Source: JAKBCQ01 sp021807585
Lineage (GTDB): Bacteria; Planctomycetota; Planctomycetia; Isosphaerales; Isosphaeraceae
NCBI GenBank assembly: GCA_027325115.1
Contig: DAHWFG010000503.1
Location: forward strand, 1-12,802
Direction: 5' to 3'
DNA length: 12,802 bases
The position numbers and the translations under genes were made by a program. The notes under the pieces are model-generated. The model made no database searches. It was not told where the DNA came from and saw only the letters and a program-made list of their open reading frames with translations. This document shows positions 1 to 9,600 of the stretch, in pieces. Position 1 is the stretch's first letter; each line of letters opens with the position of its first letter.

Positions 1-288
1 ATGAAAGTAAAGCTTTACCAGCGCGATGTTCTGCACGTTCTTCGATTCGACATGATCAATTCCGTTCATGAACAAGAATGCGTATTCATAGTAATTGGTG
101 ATCAGCCCTTCCATCTGCGCCGGGTCCATGCCGCCGTAAGGTTGCGCCACATAGATGACGGGCTGATTGAGATTGGGAAAGACGTCGGTGCGCATCCGAT
201 TGAGACTGAACACGCTGCCGAGTACAATCGCCGCCATGGCGACCATTATCGTGAGGGGATGACGGAGCGCGAAATCGAGTGCCTTCAT
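1..288 (-). CDS. RND efflux transporter permease subunit, N-terminal 96 residues (cut by window edge)
   Basis: This is the start of an inner-membrane RND pump permease (AcrB/HAE1 type), which uses the proton gradient to export substrates through an adaptor and outer-membrane channel. Read on the minus strand from ATG 288-286, the frame stays open to position 1 and gives 96 residues beginning MKALDFALRHPLTIMVAMAA. Residues about 10-29 form the first membrane helix. The next part, including DVFPNLNQPVIYVAQPYGG and GMDPAQMEG, is the start of the first periplasmic porter subdomain. The 'PYGGMDPAQMEG' stretch is typical of a subgroup I know from Planctomycetota and related bacteria. Full-length members are about 1,000 residues, so some 90% lies outside the window. 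No Shine-Dalgarno site is seen before the ATG, which was chosen because it sits at the normal distance before the first helix. The gene diverges from the porin gene. The family call is firm; the substrate is unknown. Confidence 0.9.
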   Translation of the reverse strand, partial: MKALDFALRHPLTIMVAMAAIVLGSVFSLNRMRTDVFPNLNQPVIYVAQPYGGMDPAQMEGLITNYYEYAFLFMNGIDHVESKNVQNIALVKLYFH

Positions 289-757
289 TGGCGTGAAGCT
301 TGGTCGGGAGAGGTCGATTCGCTGGGGGGGAGGATCGACTGTTAGATCAATGATTCCACGAATTCAATCTTATCTAAAAAATCCGCAAGGTCAATCCGCG
401 CGATTCAATCGCCGAGAAAACTTCGTCGCTTTCTCTTCAAAACATCATGATCGAGCCGGCAAATTCGCCTTGATCGAACCGAGGTGATCGAGTAGATCAT
501 CTTTCCTCTCCTTCGTCCCATTTCCTCGGCCGGGCGCGGCTTCTCTCTCAATTCGCGCCGGGGTCGATAATCGATGTTGGCTGATCGTTGGAATCTCCGG
601 CGGCTGATCCTTCTAATTGGAAGGCGCCGCAATCATCGTTCGCTGATCGCAATGATAGGTGAGGAGCGCGATACCACCGCGGACGCGCACCGCATCGATT
701 CAGCGCAAAGCGATTATTCTTCATTACCGATCCCTCAGACCGATAATCATTCAATCT
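289..757. other. Divergent intergenic region between the RND and porin genes
   Basis: These 469 bases separate the starts of two divergent envelope genes and should hold both promoters. I see no convincing -35/-10 pair and no strong hairpin. The stretch about 360-385 is AT-rich and is a possible promoter zone. Short open frames on both strands here have arginine-rich, low-complexity translations with no recognisable protein. A GTG at 659 is in frame with the porin but would place 33 extra residues before a good signal peptide, so I treat 659-757 as leader. Confidence 0.5.
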
Positions 758-2488
758 ATGAGAGAGATTACGAACCCGCGCTCCGCGCGGAACAAACTGA
801 TTGTGTCGATCTTCATCGCGCTTGGTCTCGGGCGGTTGGTTCTCGCCGCCGACGAACCGACGCAAGTGCCGGCGCCGATTCCCACGGCCGACGCGCCGAA
901 ATCTCCCGCGATTTCCAGGGAGGACGAGATCCTCTCCGAACTCAAGAAGCTGCGGGAACAGTCGAAAATCATCGAGGATCTGAAATCCGAGGTGTCGAGC
1001 CTGCGTCGCGTTCAACAAGCGCAAAATCAGGAGATCGAGCGGCTGCGCGCCGGGGTCGGCGCTCAGGTTCCTCCAATCCCCGTTCAACCGTCTCCACCGA
1101 TTTACGGACCGCCGACTCCGAGCCCGCGCGGCAATCCCGCCAATGTTGGGCAAATGAATCCCGCTCTGGCTGCGCCCCGAAGCGACGCCGCGGCGATCGG
1201 CGCCGCCGGAGCACGCGATAACGTCGCCCAGCCCGACACCTTGCCCCCTTCGTGGGGGCCGCGGTATTCAAACCTGCGCGCGCGATTCGGTCCCGGTTTC
1301 GTGCTCGACACCGAGGATCAGGAATTCACCCTGCAATTTCATAACGAGACACAGGTTGACATGCGTATATTCGGCGGGGCGCCGACGGCGTTTCCCAGCA
1401 GCGGGCTCTACGTTCCGAGACAACGCTTTTACTTCATGGGTTGGCTCACCAGGCCGATCGAATACTACGCGTCGATCAACGGCTTCTTCGGCGATTTCAA
1501 CGTCCTCGACGCGTTCATTAATTTTCACTACGATGATCGGTTGATGATTAAGGTCGGTCGTTTCAAGCCGCCGTTCCCTTATGAGTTCTACGGCCAATCG
1601 AACCAGGACATGATGGCGCCCGAACGGTCGCTTTTCGCCATGAATTTCGGACCCGGCCGCCAAGTCGGAGCGATGGCGTGGGGAGAAGTGTTCAAGAAAA
1701 AGCTCAATTACGGCGTTGCGATCGTTAACGGTCAACGCAATTCTTATGTTGATTACAACGCCGGAAAAGACGTGATGGCGCTGGTTAATTTCAAACCGTT
1801 TCTCGATACGGAAAAGTATCCATTTATGAAGTTTTGGAGCATCGGCGGCGCGGTCGATTTTGGAATCGAGGACAACCCTTTGATTCCCAACGGACTCTAC
1901 ACCGCGACGACCTTCCCGACGAATTCCCCGAACGCTCTCCGAGCCTCGCCCACATTCCTTTTATTCAACAACAACGTCGTCGAACGAGGAACCCGCGCGC
2001 TCTGGTCGCTTAATACGACCTATTTTTATAATCACTTATCGGTTCTATTGGGTTGGAACAGCGGGATCGACAGTTACGGAATCGCTTCAAACAAGTTTAA
2101 CGTCGGTTTGCCGATCGAATCGGGGTTGGTTCAAGCGGGCTATTTCATCACGGGAGAAAAAGTCGAGGGACGAACCCAGGTCATGCCGCTCAAGCCTTTC
2201 GACCTCCGCAAACGCTATTTCGGCCTCGGCGCGGTCGAGTTGACCGCGCGGTGGTGCGATCTCTCAGTCGGCAAACAGGTCTTTCAATACGGTCTCGCCG
2301 ACCCCAACCTCTGGAGCAATTCGGCTCAAATGACCGACGTCGGATGGAACTGGTACTTGAATCAATTCACCAAGATCTACTTTGATTGGCAACATGCGAT
2401 GTACGGAAACCCCGTCACCAACGGCTTCGACGGCCTTCGGCACGCGAGCAGCGACCTGTTTTGGATTCGGATGCAGATCTATTTCTAA
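758..2488 (+). CDS. OprO/OprP-type outer-membrane porin with N-terminal coiled coil
   Basis: Probable outer-membrane beta-barrel of the phosphate-selective porin O/P family, 576 residues from ATG 758. Residues 1-30 form a signal peptide: a basic start, a hydrophobic core IVSIFIALGLGRLVLA, then cleavage before ADE. Residues about 55-98 are charged heptads (DEILSELKKLREQSKIIEDL onward) expected to form a coiled coil. Residues about 100-165 are a Pro/Ala/Gly-rich linker. The barrel starts near 178 (FGPGFVLDTEDQEFTLQF) and contains aromatic strands such as YYASINGFFGDF and MIKVGRFKPPFPYEF, which are characteristic of this family. It ends in IRMQIYF, with the C-terminal Phe used for barrel assembly. 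The in-frame GTG at 659 is less likely because the signal peptide begins at 758. No Shine-Dalgarno site is seen. The gene is followed at 180 bases by the CstA gene on the same strand. Family membership does not prove phosphate as substrate. Confidence 0.88.
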   Translation: MREITNPRSARNKLIVSIFIALGLGRLVLAADEPTQVPAPIPTADAPKSPAISREDEILSELKKLREQSKIIEDLKSEVSSLRRVQQAQNQEIERLRAGVGAQVPPIPVQPSPPIYGPPTPSPRGNPANVGQMNPALAAPRSDAAAIGAAGARDNVAQPDTLPPSWGPRYSNLRARFGPGFVLDTEDQEFTLQFHNETQVDMRIFGGAPTAFPSSGLYVPRQRFYFMGWLTRPIEYYASINGFFGDFNVLDAFINFHYDDRLMIKVGRFKPPFPYEFYGQSNQDMMAPERSLFAMNFGPGRQVGAMAWGEVFKKKLNYGVAIVNGQRNSYVDYNAGKDVMALVNFKPFLDTEKYPFMKFWSIGGAVDFGIEDNPLIPNGLYTATTFPTNSPNALRASPTFLLFNNNVVERGTRALWSLNTTYFYNHLSVLLGWNSGIDSYGIASNKFNVGLPIESGLVQAGYFITGEKVEGRTQVMPLKPFDLRKRYFGLGAVELTARWCDLSVGKQVFQYGLADPNLWSNSAQMTDVGWNWYLNQFTKIYFDWQHAMYGNPVTNGFDGLRHASSDLFWIRMQIYF

Positions 2489-2668
2489 ACTGTATAAAAA
2501 GGATTATGAAAATGTTTATATTCAATTGGTTGCGATCGTCGTCGTCGGCGCCGCGCTTGACGCGAACCCGCGGATTCATAGACTGGGGTCGAAGTCGTTC
2601 GTTTGGGACGGCTGAAAGCTCTCGGCGCCGCGGAGGATCGGCTTTTGCACCCGTTTCGACTTCAAGCC

Positions 2669-4756
2669 ATGCCCGTGATGCTCGGCGTGCTCGCCGTGCT
2701 CGCGGTCGCGTATCGCTATTATAGCGCGTTCCTCGCCGCCAAAGTCGCGGCGCTCGACGACTCGCGTCCCACCCCGGCGCATCGGCTCAACGACGGTCAA
2801 AATTATCATCCCACGAATCGCTGGGTTCTCTTCGGCCACCATTTCGCGGCGATCTCGGGCGCCGGGCCGTTGATCGGTCCGGTGCTGGCGATCCAGTTCG
2901 GCTACCTTCCCGGCTTGATCTGGCTCGTCGTCGGCGTTTGTCTCGCGGGCGCGGTGCAGGACATGATGGTTCTCTTCGCGTCGACGCGGGGGGACGGCCG
3001 CAGCCTAGCCGCGATCGCTCGGAACGAAATCGGACCCGTCGCCGGAACCGCGACGGCGCTCGCGATTCTGTATATCGTCGTCGTCGCGCTCGCGGGTCTC
3101 GGCATCGTCGTCGTCAAGGCGCTCGGCGGTGAAGAGGTGCCGATTCCAAAAGGATCCATTCTCGTTTATCCAAACGACGCGTCGGTGAATAAAAGAATCT
3201 ACCCCGACGGCACGCGAATTTACGAGGTTCCTCCTCGATCGAAAATTCATCATCCGAGCGATGTATCTCAATCCGACGTGATCGAGGAGGGTTTTGATCT
3301 GACGATCACGGGTTGGGGTTCGCTCGTCACCAAGAAGACCGAGAAGCTCACGGGGCTCGAGGTTCCCGCGGGCGCGAAACGGATGATTAAAGGATCATCT
3401 TGGGGGACGTTTACGATTGCGTGCACGATCCCGATCGCGCTCGCGGTCGGCTGGTATATGTATCGATTGCGCAAGGGGAAGGTCGTCGAGGCGTCGCTGT
3501 TGGGGGGAGTCGGCGTGATCCTCGCGACGGTCGTGGGAGCGAGCGTCCCCGGTTCACCGCTCGAGCCTTATTTCTCGCTCTCGCGCGAGGGGATCATCGT
3601 CGCGATCGCGGGTTACGGCTTCGTCGCTTCGGTCCTGCCGGTGTGGCTCTTATTATGCCCGCGTGATTATCTTTCGAGCTTTCTCAAGATCGGCGTGATC
3701 GCGCTGTTGGTGATCGGCGTACTCGTCGCCAACCCCGTTCTCGAGGCCCCGGCGATCAACGCGCAATTCACCGGCGGGGGAGGGCCGAATTTGCCGGGGC
3801 CGGTGTTTCCTTATGTTTTTATATGTATAATGTGCGGGGCGATCTCGGGTTTCCACGCGCTCGTCTCTTCGGGAACGACGCCCAAGATGATCGACCGCGA
3901 AAGCGACGTTCGGATGATCGGCTACGGCGCGATGCTGATGGAGGGGCTCGTCGGCGTCGTGGCGCTGATCGCCGCTGCGAGCCTGCCGAACGTTATGTAT
4001 TATGATATCAATATTGATTTGGCAAGCAGGCCGAATTTCAGCAAATCGCTCGCGGCGCTCGGCGCCGATCATTTAGGAGACGAAGGTCCGAGCGAGCTTG
4101 CGACGATGGAGAAGGAGGTCGGCGAGACGCTCAAGGGGCGTTCGGGGGGCGCAGTCACGCTCGCGGTCGGCATGGCGCGGATCTTCACCAAGGCCGCCCC
4201 CGCGATCAAAGGAATGGTAAAATACTGGTATCATTTCGCGATTATGTTCGAGGCGCTTTTCATTTTGACGACGATCGACACGGGGACGAGGATCGGCCGG
4301 TTTTTATTGCAAGAGATGCTCGGCAAAATCTGGAAGCCGCTCGGCGATCTTGATCGACCCTTGTCGGCGATTGCGGCGACGGCGATCGTCGTTTTCGCGT
4401 GGAGCGGGTTCATCGCGACGGGCTCGGTTCAGACGATCTGGCCGATGTTCGGCATGGCGAATCAGCTTCTCGCGCTTGTCGCGCTCGGCCTCGTCGCGAC
4501 GGTACTGATCAACCTTGGCCGGCGCAAGTACGTTTGGGTTATCCTTTTGCCGATGGCTTTCGTCGCCGTGACGACTTCGTCCGCCGGGGCGCACGAGCTT
4601 GATCGCTTTTACAAGCTGACGAAATCCCCCGCGACGGCGCTCAAAGGGTATTTGAACATCGGCCTCACCGTCTTTTTGCTCGCGCTGGTCGCGATCATCC
4701 TCGGCTCGGCGATCCTCCGCTGGATCAACCCCAAAGTCGATGCGAAATCGACATAA
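2669..4756 (+). CDS. cstA: CstA-family carbon starvation (peptide/pyruvate) transporter with an inserted soluble domain
   Basis: Inner-membrane carrier of the CstA/BtsT family, whose members take up peptides or pyruvate; about 695 residues with many membrane helices. Family landmarks include PTNRWVLFGHHFAAISGAGP (about residues 48-67), GYLPGLIWLVVGVCLAGAVQ, ALIVVKAL-like VVVKALGG, SSWGTFTIACTIPIAL, LPVWLLLCPRDYLSSFLKIG, CGAISGFHALVSSGTTPK, YHFAIMFEALFILTTIDTGT and WPMFGMANQLLALVAL. In E. coli CstA, 'VVKAL' is followed almost at once by 'SPWG'. Here about 90 hydrophilic residues (about 153-242, positions 3125-3394) lie between them. ATG 2669 precedes the first helix by a few residues. ATG 2678 is a close alternative, and TTG 2603 would add 22 residues with no clear role. 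No Shine-Dalgarno site is visible at any of these. The gene lies 180 bases behind the porin and converges with the FG-GAP lipoprotein gene. The exact substrate cannot be told. Confidence 0.93.
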   Translation: MPVMLGVLAVLAVAYRYYSAFLAAKVAALDDSRPTPAHRLNDGQNYHPTNRWVLFGHHFAAISGAGPLIGPVLAIQFGYLPGLIWLVVGVCLAGAVQDMMVLFASTRGDGRSLAAIARNEIGPVAGTATALAILYIVVVALAGLGIVVVKALGGEEVPIPKGSILVYPNDASVNKRIYPDGTRIYEVPPRSKIHHPSDVSQSDVIEEGFDLTITGWGSLVTKKTEKLTGLEVPAGAKRMIKGSSWGTFTIACTIPIALAVGWYMYRLRKGKVVEASLLGGVGVILATVVGASVPGSPLEPYFSLSREGIIVAIAGYGFVASVLPVWLLLCPRDYLSSFLKIGVIALLVIGVLVANPVLEAPAINAQFTGGGGPNLPGPVFPYVFICIMCGAISGFHALVSSGTTPKMIDRESDVRMIGYGAMLMEGLVGVVALIAAASLPNVMYYDINIDLASRPNFSKSLAALGADHLGDEGPSELATMEKEVGETLKGRSGGAVTLAVGMARIFTKAAPAIKGMVKYWYHFAIMFEALFILTTIDTGTRIGRFLLQEMLGKIWKPLGDLDRPLSAIAATAIVVFAWSGFIATGSVQTIWPMFGMANQLLALVALGLVATVLINLGRRKYVWVILLPMAFVAVTTSSAGAHELDRFYKLTKSPATALKGYLNIGLTVFLLALVAIILGSAILRWINPKVDAKST
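3125..3394 (+). other. Soluble insertion domain within CstA
   Basis: About 90 residues lie between two helices that are almost adjacent in E. coli CstA. The segment is polar with a beta-strand-like pattern. It holds three similar pieces, EEVPIPKGSIL, YEVPPRSKI and LEVPAGAKRMI, spaced about 30 and 45 residues apart. The DNA looks richer in A and T than the helices on both sides. The flanking family motifs remain intact and in frame, so this is an insertion rather than a frameshift. Its function is unknown. It contains no cysteine and no obvious metal site. Confidence 0.75.
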
Positions 4757-4780
4757 GTCGATAATATTCCAGGATGAGAA

Positions 4781-4816
4781 CTCGTGACTGATGTTGAATG
4801 TTACATCAATCACGAG
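4781..4816. terminator. Hairpin between convergent genes, likely bidirectional terminator
   Basis: The left arm CTCGTGACTGATGT (4781-4794) matches the reverse complement of the right arm ACATCAATCACGAG (4803-4816) at 13 of 14 positions, with an 8-base loop. It starts 24 bases after the cstA stop and ends 7 bases before the stop of the opposing lipoprotein gene, so it could end transcripts from both sides. There is no clean T-run on either strand, so it may only stabilise RNA ends. Confidence 0.6.
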
Positions 4817-4823
4817 ATTGGCA

Positions 4824-6632
4824 TTACTTCACGCCTTGATCCTCATCGACGATGTAGCTTTGATTCGCCTTCAGATCCTTCAAGTCGGTTTTCTTCCCCG
4901 AGGGCCAAATGATCGCGATCGAATCGGCCTTATCGAGCTTGCCGAGGCCGAACGTTACGGTCGGCTCCGAAGCCGATAAATATCCTCGAGTGGTAAAGAC
5001 TTGACGATGTTGTGATTCATCGCCCGCTTTGAGGGTGATTTTGGCGCCGAGGGCGTCGCGGTTCGATTTTGTTCCGCTGAGCGTCAATCGCAGCCAATTG
5101 TTCGAATTGCCGCCGTCGTTGCGGAAGATCCTCGCCGGCCCTCCGTTGTGCGTGAGAACGACGTCGAGATCGCCGTCGCCGTCGATATCGGCGTAGGCGC
5201 TCCCTCTGCCGACGATCGGCCGAAACAGATCAGGACCCGCCGATTCGGCGCCGACGAGCGCGAACCGCGTTCGACCCGCTTCCCCCGTGTTCCAAAACAA
5301 TTGCGCTGATTGCAAATATGTTTCACTTGCTTGTACCTTGGATATATCGCTTTCAAGGTGACCGTTCGTCGTCAGCAGGTCGAGCCTTCCGTCGAGATCG
5401 TAATCAAAAAGAAAGAGGCCGAATTTCATCGGAGGAGACGTCGGCGCGCCGAGCCCCTGGATCGCCGCCTGATCCAAGAATTGAAGCCCTTTGGGATCCT
5501 CGGCCACATAGCACGCGGTCATCTCGTTGGCGAAATTACTGATAAAAATACCCACCGATTCGTCGTTTTTGAAATGAACGACGTCGATTCCCATCGCGCC
5601 CCGAACCGATCCCTCTTGATCGAACGCGACCCCCGAAGTGATTCCAATCTCTTCGAATTTCCCCCCTCCCTTGTTGTGGAAGACGAAATTTTGCACCGTG
5701 TCGTTGGCGACCGCGATGTCGACGAGCCCGTCGCCGTCGAGATCGAACGGAGCGACTCCGAGCGATTTGCCGACGGCCGTCTTGGTATCGGGATGCCTCA
5801 CGGTAATTCCCGCCTCTTCGCTGATATCTTGAAAAACCCCCTTGTCGTTGCGCAACAGCGTGCAGGTTGAACCCGGAAACGCTCGCGGCGGTCCGTAAGC
5901 GCGATCCCCTCCCGTTCCCTGTAGCTGAAAATCCTGCCCCAGGTCGTATTCCCGAGTCCACGAAACGTAACAGCAAATAAACAGATCGAGATCGCCGTCG
6001 TTTTCGATATCAAGAAAAGCGACGCTCGTTTGCCAACCGTCCGATCCGCGCGCGTTCGCGGCCTTCGTAACGTCTTCAAATTTCCCCTTGCCGTCGTTGC
6101 GGAATAAAACGCCGCCGCCCACTCCCGACACGTAAAGGTCGATATCGCCGTCGTCGTCGTAATCGCCCGTCGCGACCCCCATGCCGAGCATCGACTTATC
6201 CAAGCCCGCTTCTTTCGTCACGTCTTGAAATTTGCCTTTACCGTCGTTGCGGTAAAGCTCGTGCGTCGGGCGAAACTCGGATTTCGTCTTTGAGTTCGGC
6301 TGATACGCCGAATTCACGAAAAAAAGATCCTGGTCGCCGTCGCCGTCGTAATCGAAAAAAGCGACCCCCGAACCCATCGTCTCGGTCAGCAGCTTTTCCC
6401 CCTCGGCCCCGTTCACATGAACAAAATGAATCCCCGATTCTTTCGTCACGTCGACGAACTTCACCGTCGGGATCCGCGCCGTCTCAACCTTTTTTGGCCG
6501 AACGGGTTCGACGATCGTCGTCACCTTGTCCTCGACGCGCTCGGGCTTGCATCCCGCCGCGATCAAAACGGACGATGCGACGATCGCGATTGTAACGAAT
6601 TGAAGATGAATCCGCATGTTAATAACTCTCAT
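4824..6632 (-). CDS. CRTAC1-like FG-GAP/VCBS repeat lipoprotein with C-terminal ASPIC/UnbV domain
   Basis: Secreted, probably lipid-anchored protein of 602 residues. The N-terminus has a hydrophobic segment ending IAAGC, so Cys28 is the likely lipid-modified residue. Six FG-GAP/VCBS repeats carry calcium-binding-type loops: DYDGDGDQD (94-102), DYDDDGDID (157-165), DIENDGDLD (208-216), DLDGDGLVD (297-305), DYDLDGRLD (410-418) and DIDGDGDLD (482-490), a pattern expected for a beta-propeller. Phrases like LYRNDGKGKFQDVTKEAGL recur between them. Residues about 513-595 (NNWLRLTLSG through TFGLGKLDKADSIAIIWPSG) match the ASPIC/UnbV domain. The start ATG 6632-6630 overlaps the TGA of the upstream cytochrome gene as ATGA, which points to coupled translation. 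ATG 6617 is an internal alternative that still keeps the signal. The biochemical role of this family is not established; such domains usually bind ligands or partners. Confidence 0.92.
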   Translation of the reverse strand: MRVINMRIHLQFVTIAIVASSVLIAAGCKPERVEDKVTTIVEPVRPKKVETARIPTVKFVDVTKESGIHFVHVNGAEGEKLLTETMGSGVAFFDYDGDGDQDLFFVNSAYQPNSKTKSEFRPTHELYRNDGKGKFQDVTKEAGLDKSMLGMGVATGDYDDDGDIDLYVSGVGGGVLFRNDGKGKFEDVTKAANARGSDGWQTSVAFLDIENDGDLDLFICCYVSWTREYDLGQDFQLQGTGGDRAYGPPRAFPGSTCTLLRNDKGVFQDISEEAGITVRHPDTKTAVGKSLGVAPFDLDGDGLVDIAVANDTVQNFVFHNKGGGKFEEIGITSGVAFDQEGSVRGAMGIDVVHFKNDESVGIFISNFANEMTACYVAEDPKGLQFLDQAAIQGLGAPTSPPMKFGLFLFDYDLDGRLDLLTTNGHLESDISKVQASETYLQSAQLFWNTGEAGRTRFALVGAESAGPDLFRPIVGRGSAYADIDGDGDLDVVLTHNGGPARIFRNDGGNSNNWLRLTLSGTKSNRDALGAKITLKAGDESQHRQVFTTRGYLSASEPTVTFGLGKLDKADSIAIIWPSGKKTDLKDLKANQSYIVDEDQGVK

Positions 6633-9600
6633 GGATGAACCTCGGTCACGGCGACGGGAGGAGCGTCGATCCCCGGCGCGCCGGGACGATTCAGTGAATG
6701 AATAACGATGGATTGCGCATATTGATCGGCCGCGGGATTGTCGCGTCTGGCGATCGCGAAGGCTCGCCCCTCGGCGTTGTCGTCGGGCTTGATCATCGCG
6801 TGTAAAGCCTTGTGGACGATTGCGAGCGATCGCGCCTGAGCGCCGCGGACCGAACGATCGGTTTCGCCGACTCGCGCCTCGCCGAGCTTATCGACGACGT
6901 CGAACAGCGGATCGATCCGCGCCGAAAGGTTCGGTCTCGGTCCTTCGAGAAACGCCCGCAAACCCGCTCCCACGGAGCGAGCGTCGGCGATTCGCCGATC
7001 CACCCCCCTGCCCGGTCGAGTCGTCGCGTTCGCGAGTTCGATCAATAGTTCCGAAGTCGTCCCTTTCGCAGCGGGATCGTCTTCGCTTGACTTCACGTCG
7101 TCGAGCGCCGCGATCTCGGAATAAGCGATTCCCAAATTGTAATGCGCGGCGATGTTTTCGGAATCGATTTCGAGCGTTCTACGATACGTCTTGATCGTCT
7201 TTTCGATCGCGGCTCGCCAATCGTCGGAACCCCGTTTGGCCTGCCGAGCTTTCGAATAATACGCCGATCCGAGTGCGTCGATCACTTCGTAATCTTTGCT
7301 GAAATCAAAATTCCTTGAAGGGATTTTCGTCTCCAAGATCGATTCAAATCGCTCGATCGCCTCGTCAAAATACCCGTTACGCATATTGATCTGGCCGGTC
7401 AGCCAAGCGATCACCCAAGGCGCGGCGGGGGTCTTATGTTTCCCGGCTTTGTCGAGCGCGTCGACCGCCTCGGGAATGCGTCCTTCGCGGAGGTAAACGC
7501 GTCCCAGATTCACCCACCCGTCCGAACGATCGAGGTCGACGACCTTCTTGAACGCGTGCTCGGCCTGCTTCAGTTCTCCTTTCGCTCCCCCTTTATCCTC
7601 CCCCTCAAGAAACAGGCCGATTCCGTAATCGTTCCACCTTTGCCATTCGTCCTTGATCGGCGACGGCGGATTGTCGACCGGGCCCTCGCCTTTGACGGGA
7701 GAACGGATCGAATCGCTCGCCATCACGACGATCGGCAACTCGGGGCCCTTCCCCTTGCCGTACACGTAATCCATGTATCTACGATCAAACTTGCGATAAT
7801 TGACGTTCGCGGTCAGCTCGATCGGACCCGTGATTCCCTTCGGCACTTCAAGCCTGAAATGTGCGACGTTCCCCGCTCCAGGGGGAATTTGTTTGTTGTA
7901 AAGCGGGACGAAAATATCGTGCGCGTTGCGTCGATCGATCCGCTTGCCGTTTTTATCCAGCATATAAACATTGAGGAAATGCGAATACGGGTCGGCGTAG
8001 CCTTCGTTATCGATTCCTCCCGACCTGCCGATCACGCGATCACCCGCCTTGGCGATCAGCTCGACCCAGATCTCGTTGGAATCGACCGTCCCCTGTGTGA
8101 GCGGATGTCCAAGACCGAGCGTCCGCGTCACCACCTCGATCAGATACGACTTGCCGGGCTCGAACGCGATCGTTTTCGGGCGCAACGGCGCCGTCAGTTC
8201 TCCTTCGATCGTTCCCCCCGCGCGGACGCCGAAGATATCGATTCGTACCTGCTTATCTTTGAGGAACTTGATATGGGCGTCGAGCGCCGTTTTATCGCCG
8301 ACGATCGCCGCCAAGCCCGTGTCGGCGTCTGGGAACATGTGATCATGAACTTTGCGGTCGCCCGTGCCGTCGAAATCGCGCGCGCCGAAATCGTTCGACG
8401 CGACGAGGTTCATATGGCACGACACGCACTGGTTCTTGGCCTTGGGAGGGTAATAAAAGCTCCGCGCTCCGTGTCCGACTCCCGAAAGCAGGAACGAATC
8501 GTAATGGTTTTGGCCGCGGAGGAAATCTTTATAGCGCGTCACCTCGTAAGGAATGCTCACCTTGTGGCATGTGGAACAGAATGCCGAGTTTTTATGAAGC
8601 GGTTTGAGGAATGTTTTCTTGTGCATCTCGGGCTTGGCTTTGACGAGCATCTTGTTGATCCACTTGAGCGCCGGGACCTCGCTGTAAGTGAACGGATAAA
8701 GTTGCGGCTCCTCGATCGTGTAATCGGCGTTTCCCCTGGTGCTGTTCACATGAACGATTGAATGGCATGTTACGCACGTGATCCCCGCCTGCGAAGTTGG
8801 AGCGTGGACGTCGTCGTAATTCGGGTCGTCGAATTCTCCCGAGAAGAACGGAGCGGGGTCGTGGCATCCTGCGCACCACCGCGCGGCGCGGGGCGAACCC
8901 TCGCGCGCGATCGAAACCTTGCGCGTCTCGCGCACGCTGAAGAGATACATCGGATTGTTGAACGACGCGAAGTGATGCGCCGAGTGAAACCAACCATCGT
9001 ACGTATCTTTATGGCATTCCATGCAGTATTTATCAAGCATGATCGCCTTGGCGGGGATGAACTTTCCCGTCGCGGTTTTGGCGTGCGACGGATAAAAGTA
9101 TTTATCTCCGTCCCGCGGGCCTTTCATCGCGAACGTCCGCGGGTCCTGCGCGTGAAGGATCGCCATCAGAACGACGAAGACCCCCACTAAACTTCCCCAC
9201 ACGCGAAGATACTCCCAGTGAATCCGCGGACCCGCAAGCCGATGGCGCACATAAAGTACGATCGCCAAAACGGGCGCGCCGATGTGCAGCCAATAACTCG
9301 CGTCGCGGATCTTGGGGTCGCGGACCTCGAACACGCCGACGATCCGAACCAATATCAAACCCGTGATCAACACCACGAATGAGGTTCCCAACAGCGTCAG
9401 GCCGTATCGAACCGCCCCTTTGTTGGGGCGACGCCACGAAGTGGCCAAGTGCCCCAAACCAAAAATCAAAAACGGAACGACGAGCGCGAATCCCAACACG
9501 AGATGAAGCAAAAACATGTAATAGTAAAATGGCGTTTGTTTGGCGGTGTCGAGCCGCCACGACACGGCGCGAATCACCCCCAGATACACGCCGTTGGCCG

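Noticed and set aside
1..345. Plus-strand open frame of 114 residues at the left edge
   Set aside because: The opposite strand encodes a clear RND transporter N-terminus over the same bases; the plus-strand translation has no recognisable features.
548..1153. Minus-strand open frame of 201 residues over the porin start
   Set aside because: It overlaps the porin signal peptide and coiled coil, and its Arg-rich translation has no domain.
2506..2724. Alternative start MKMFIFNWL upstream of CstA, possibly frameshifted into it
   Set aside because: ATG 2506 has a fair GGA-type ribosome site, but the frame turns into Ser/Arg-rich low-complexity sequence. CstA homologues begin close to the first helix at 2669, so no frameshift needs to be invoked.
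7436..8761. Plus-strand open frame of 441 residues inside the cytochrome gene
   Set aside because: It is antisense to heme-binding motifs and beta-domain sequence that are clearly real; its translation is rich in Arg, Asp and Val and looks like a mirror of the GC-biased codons.
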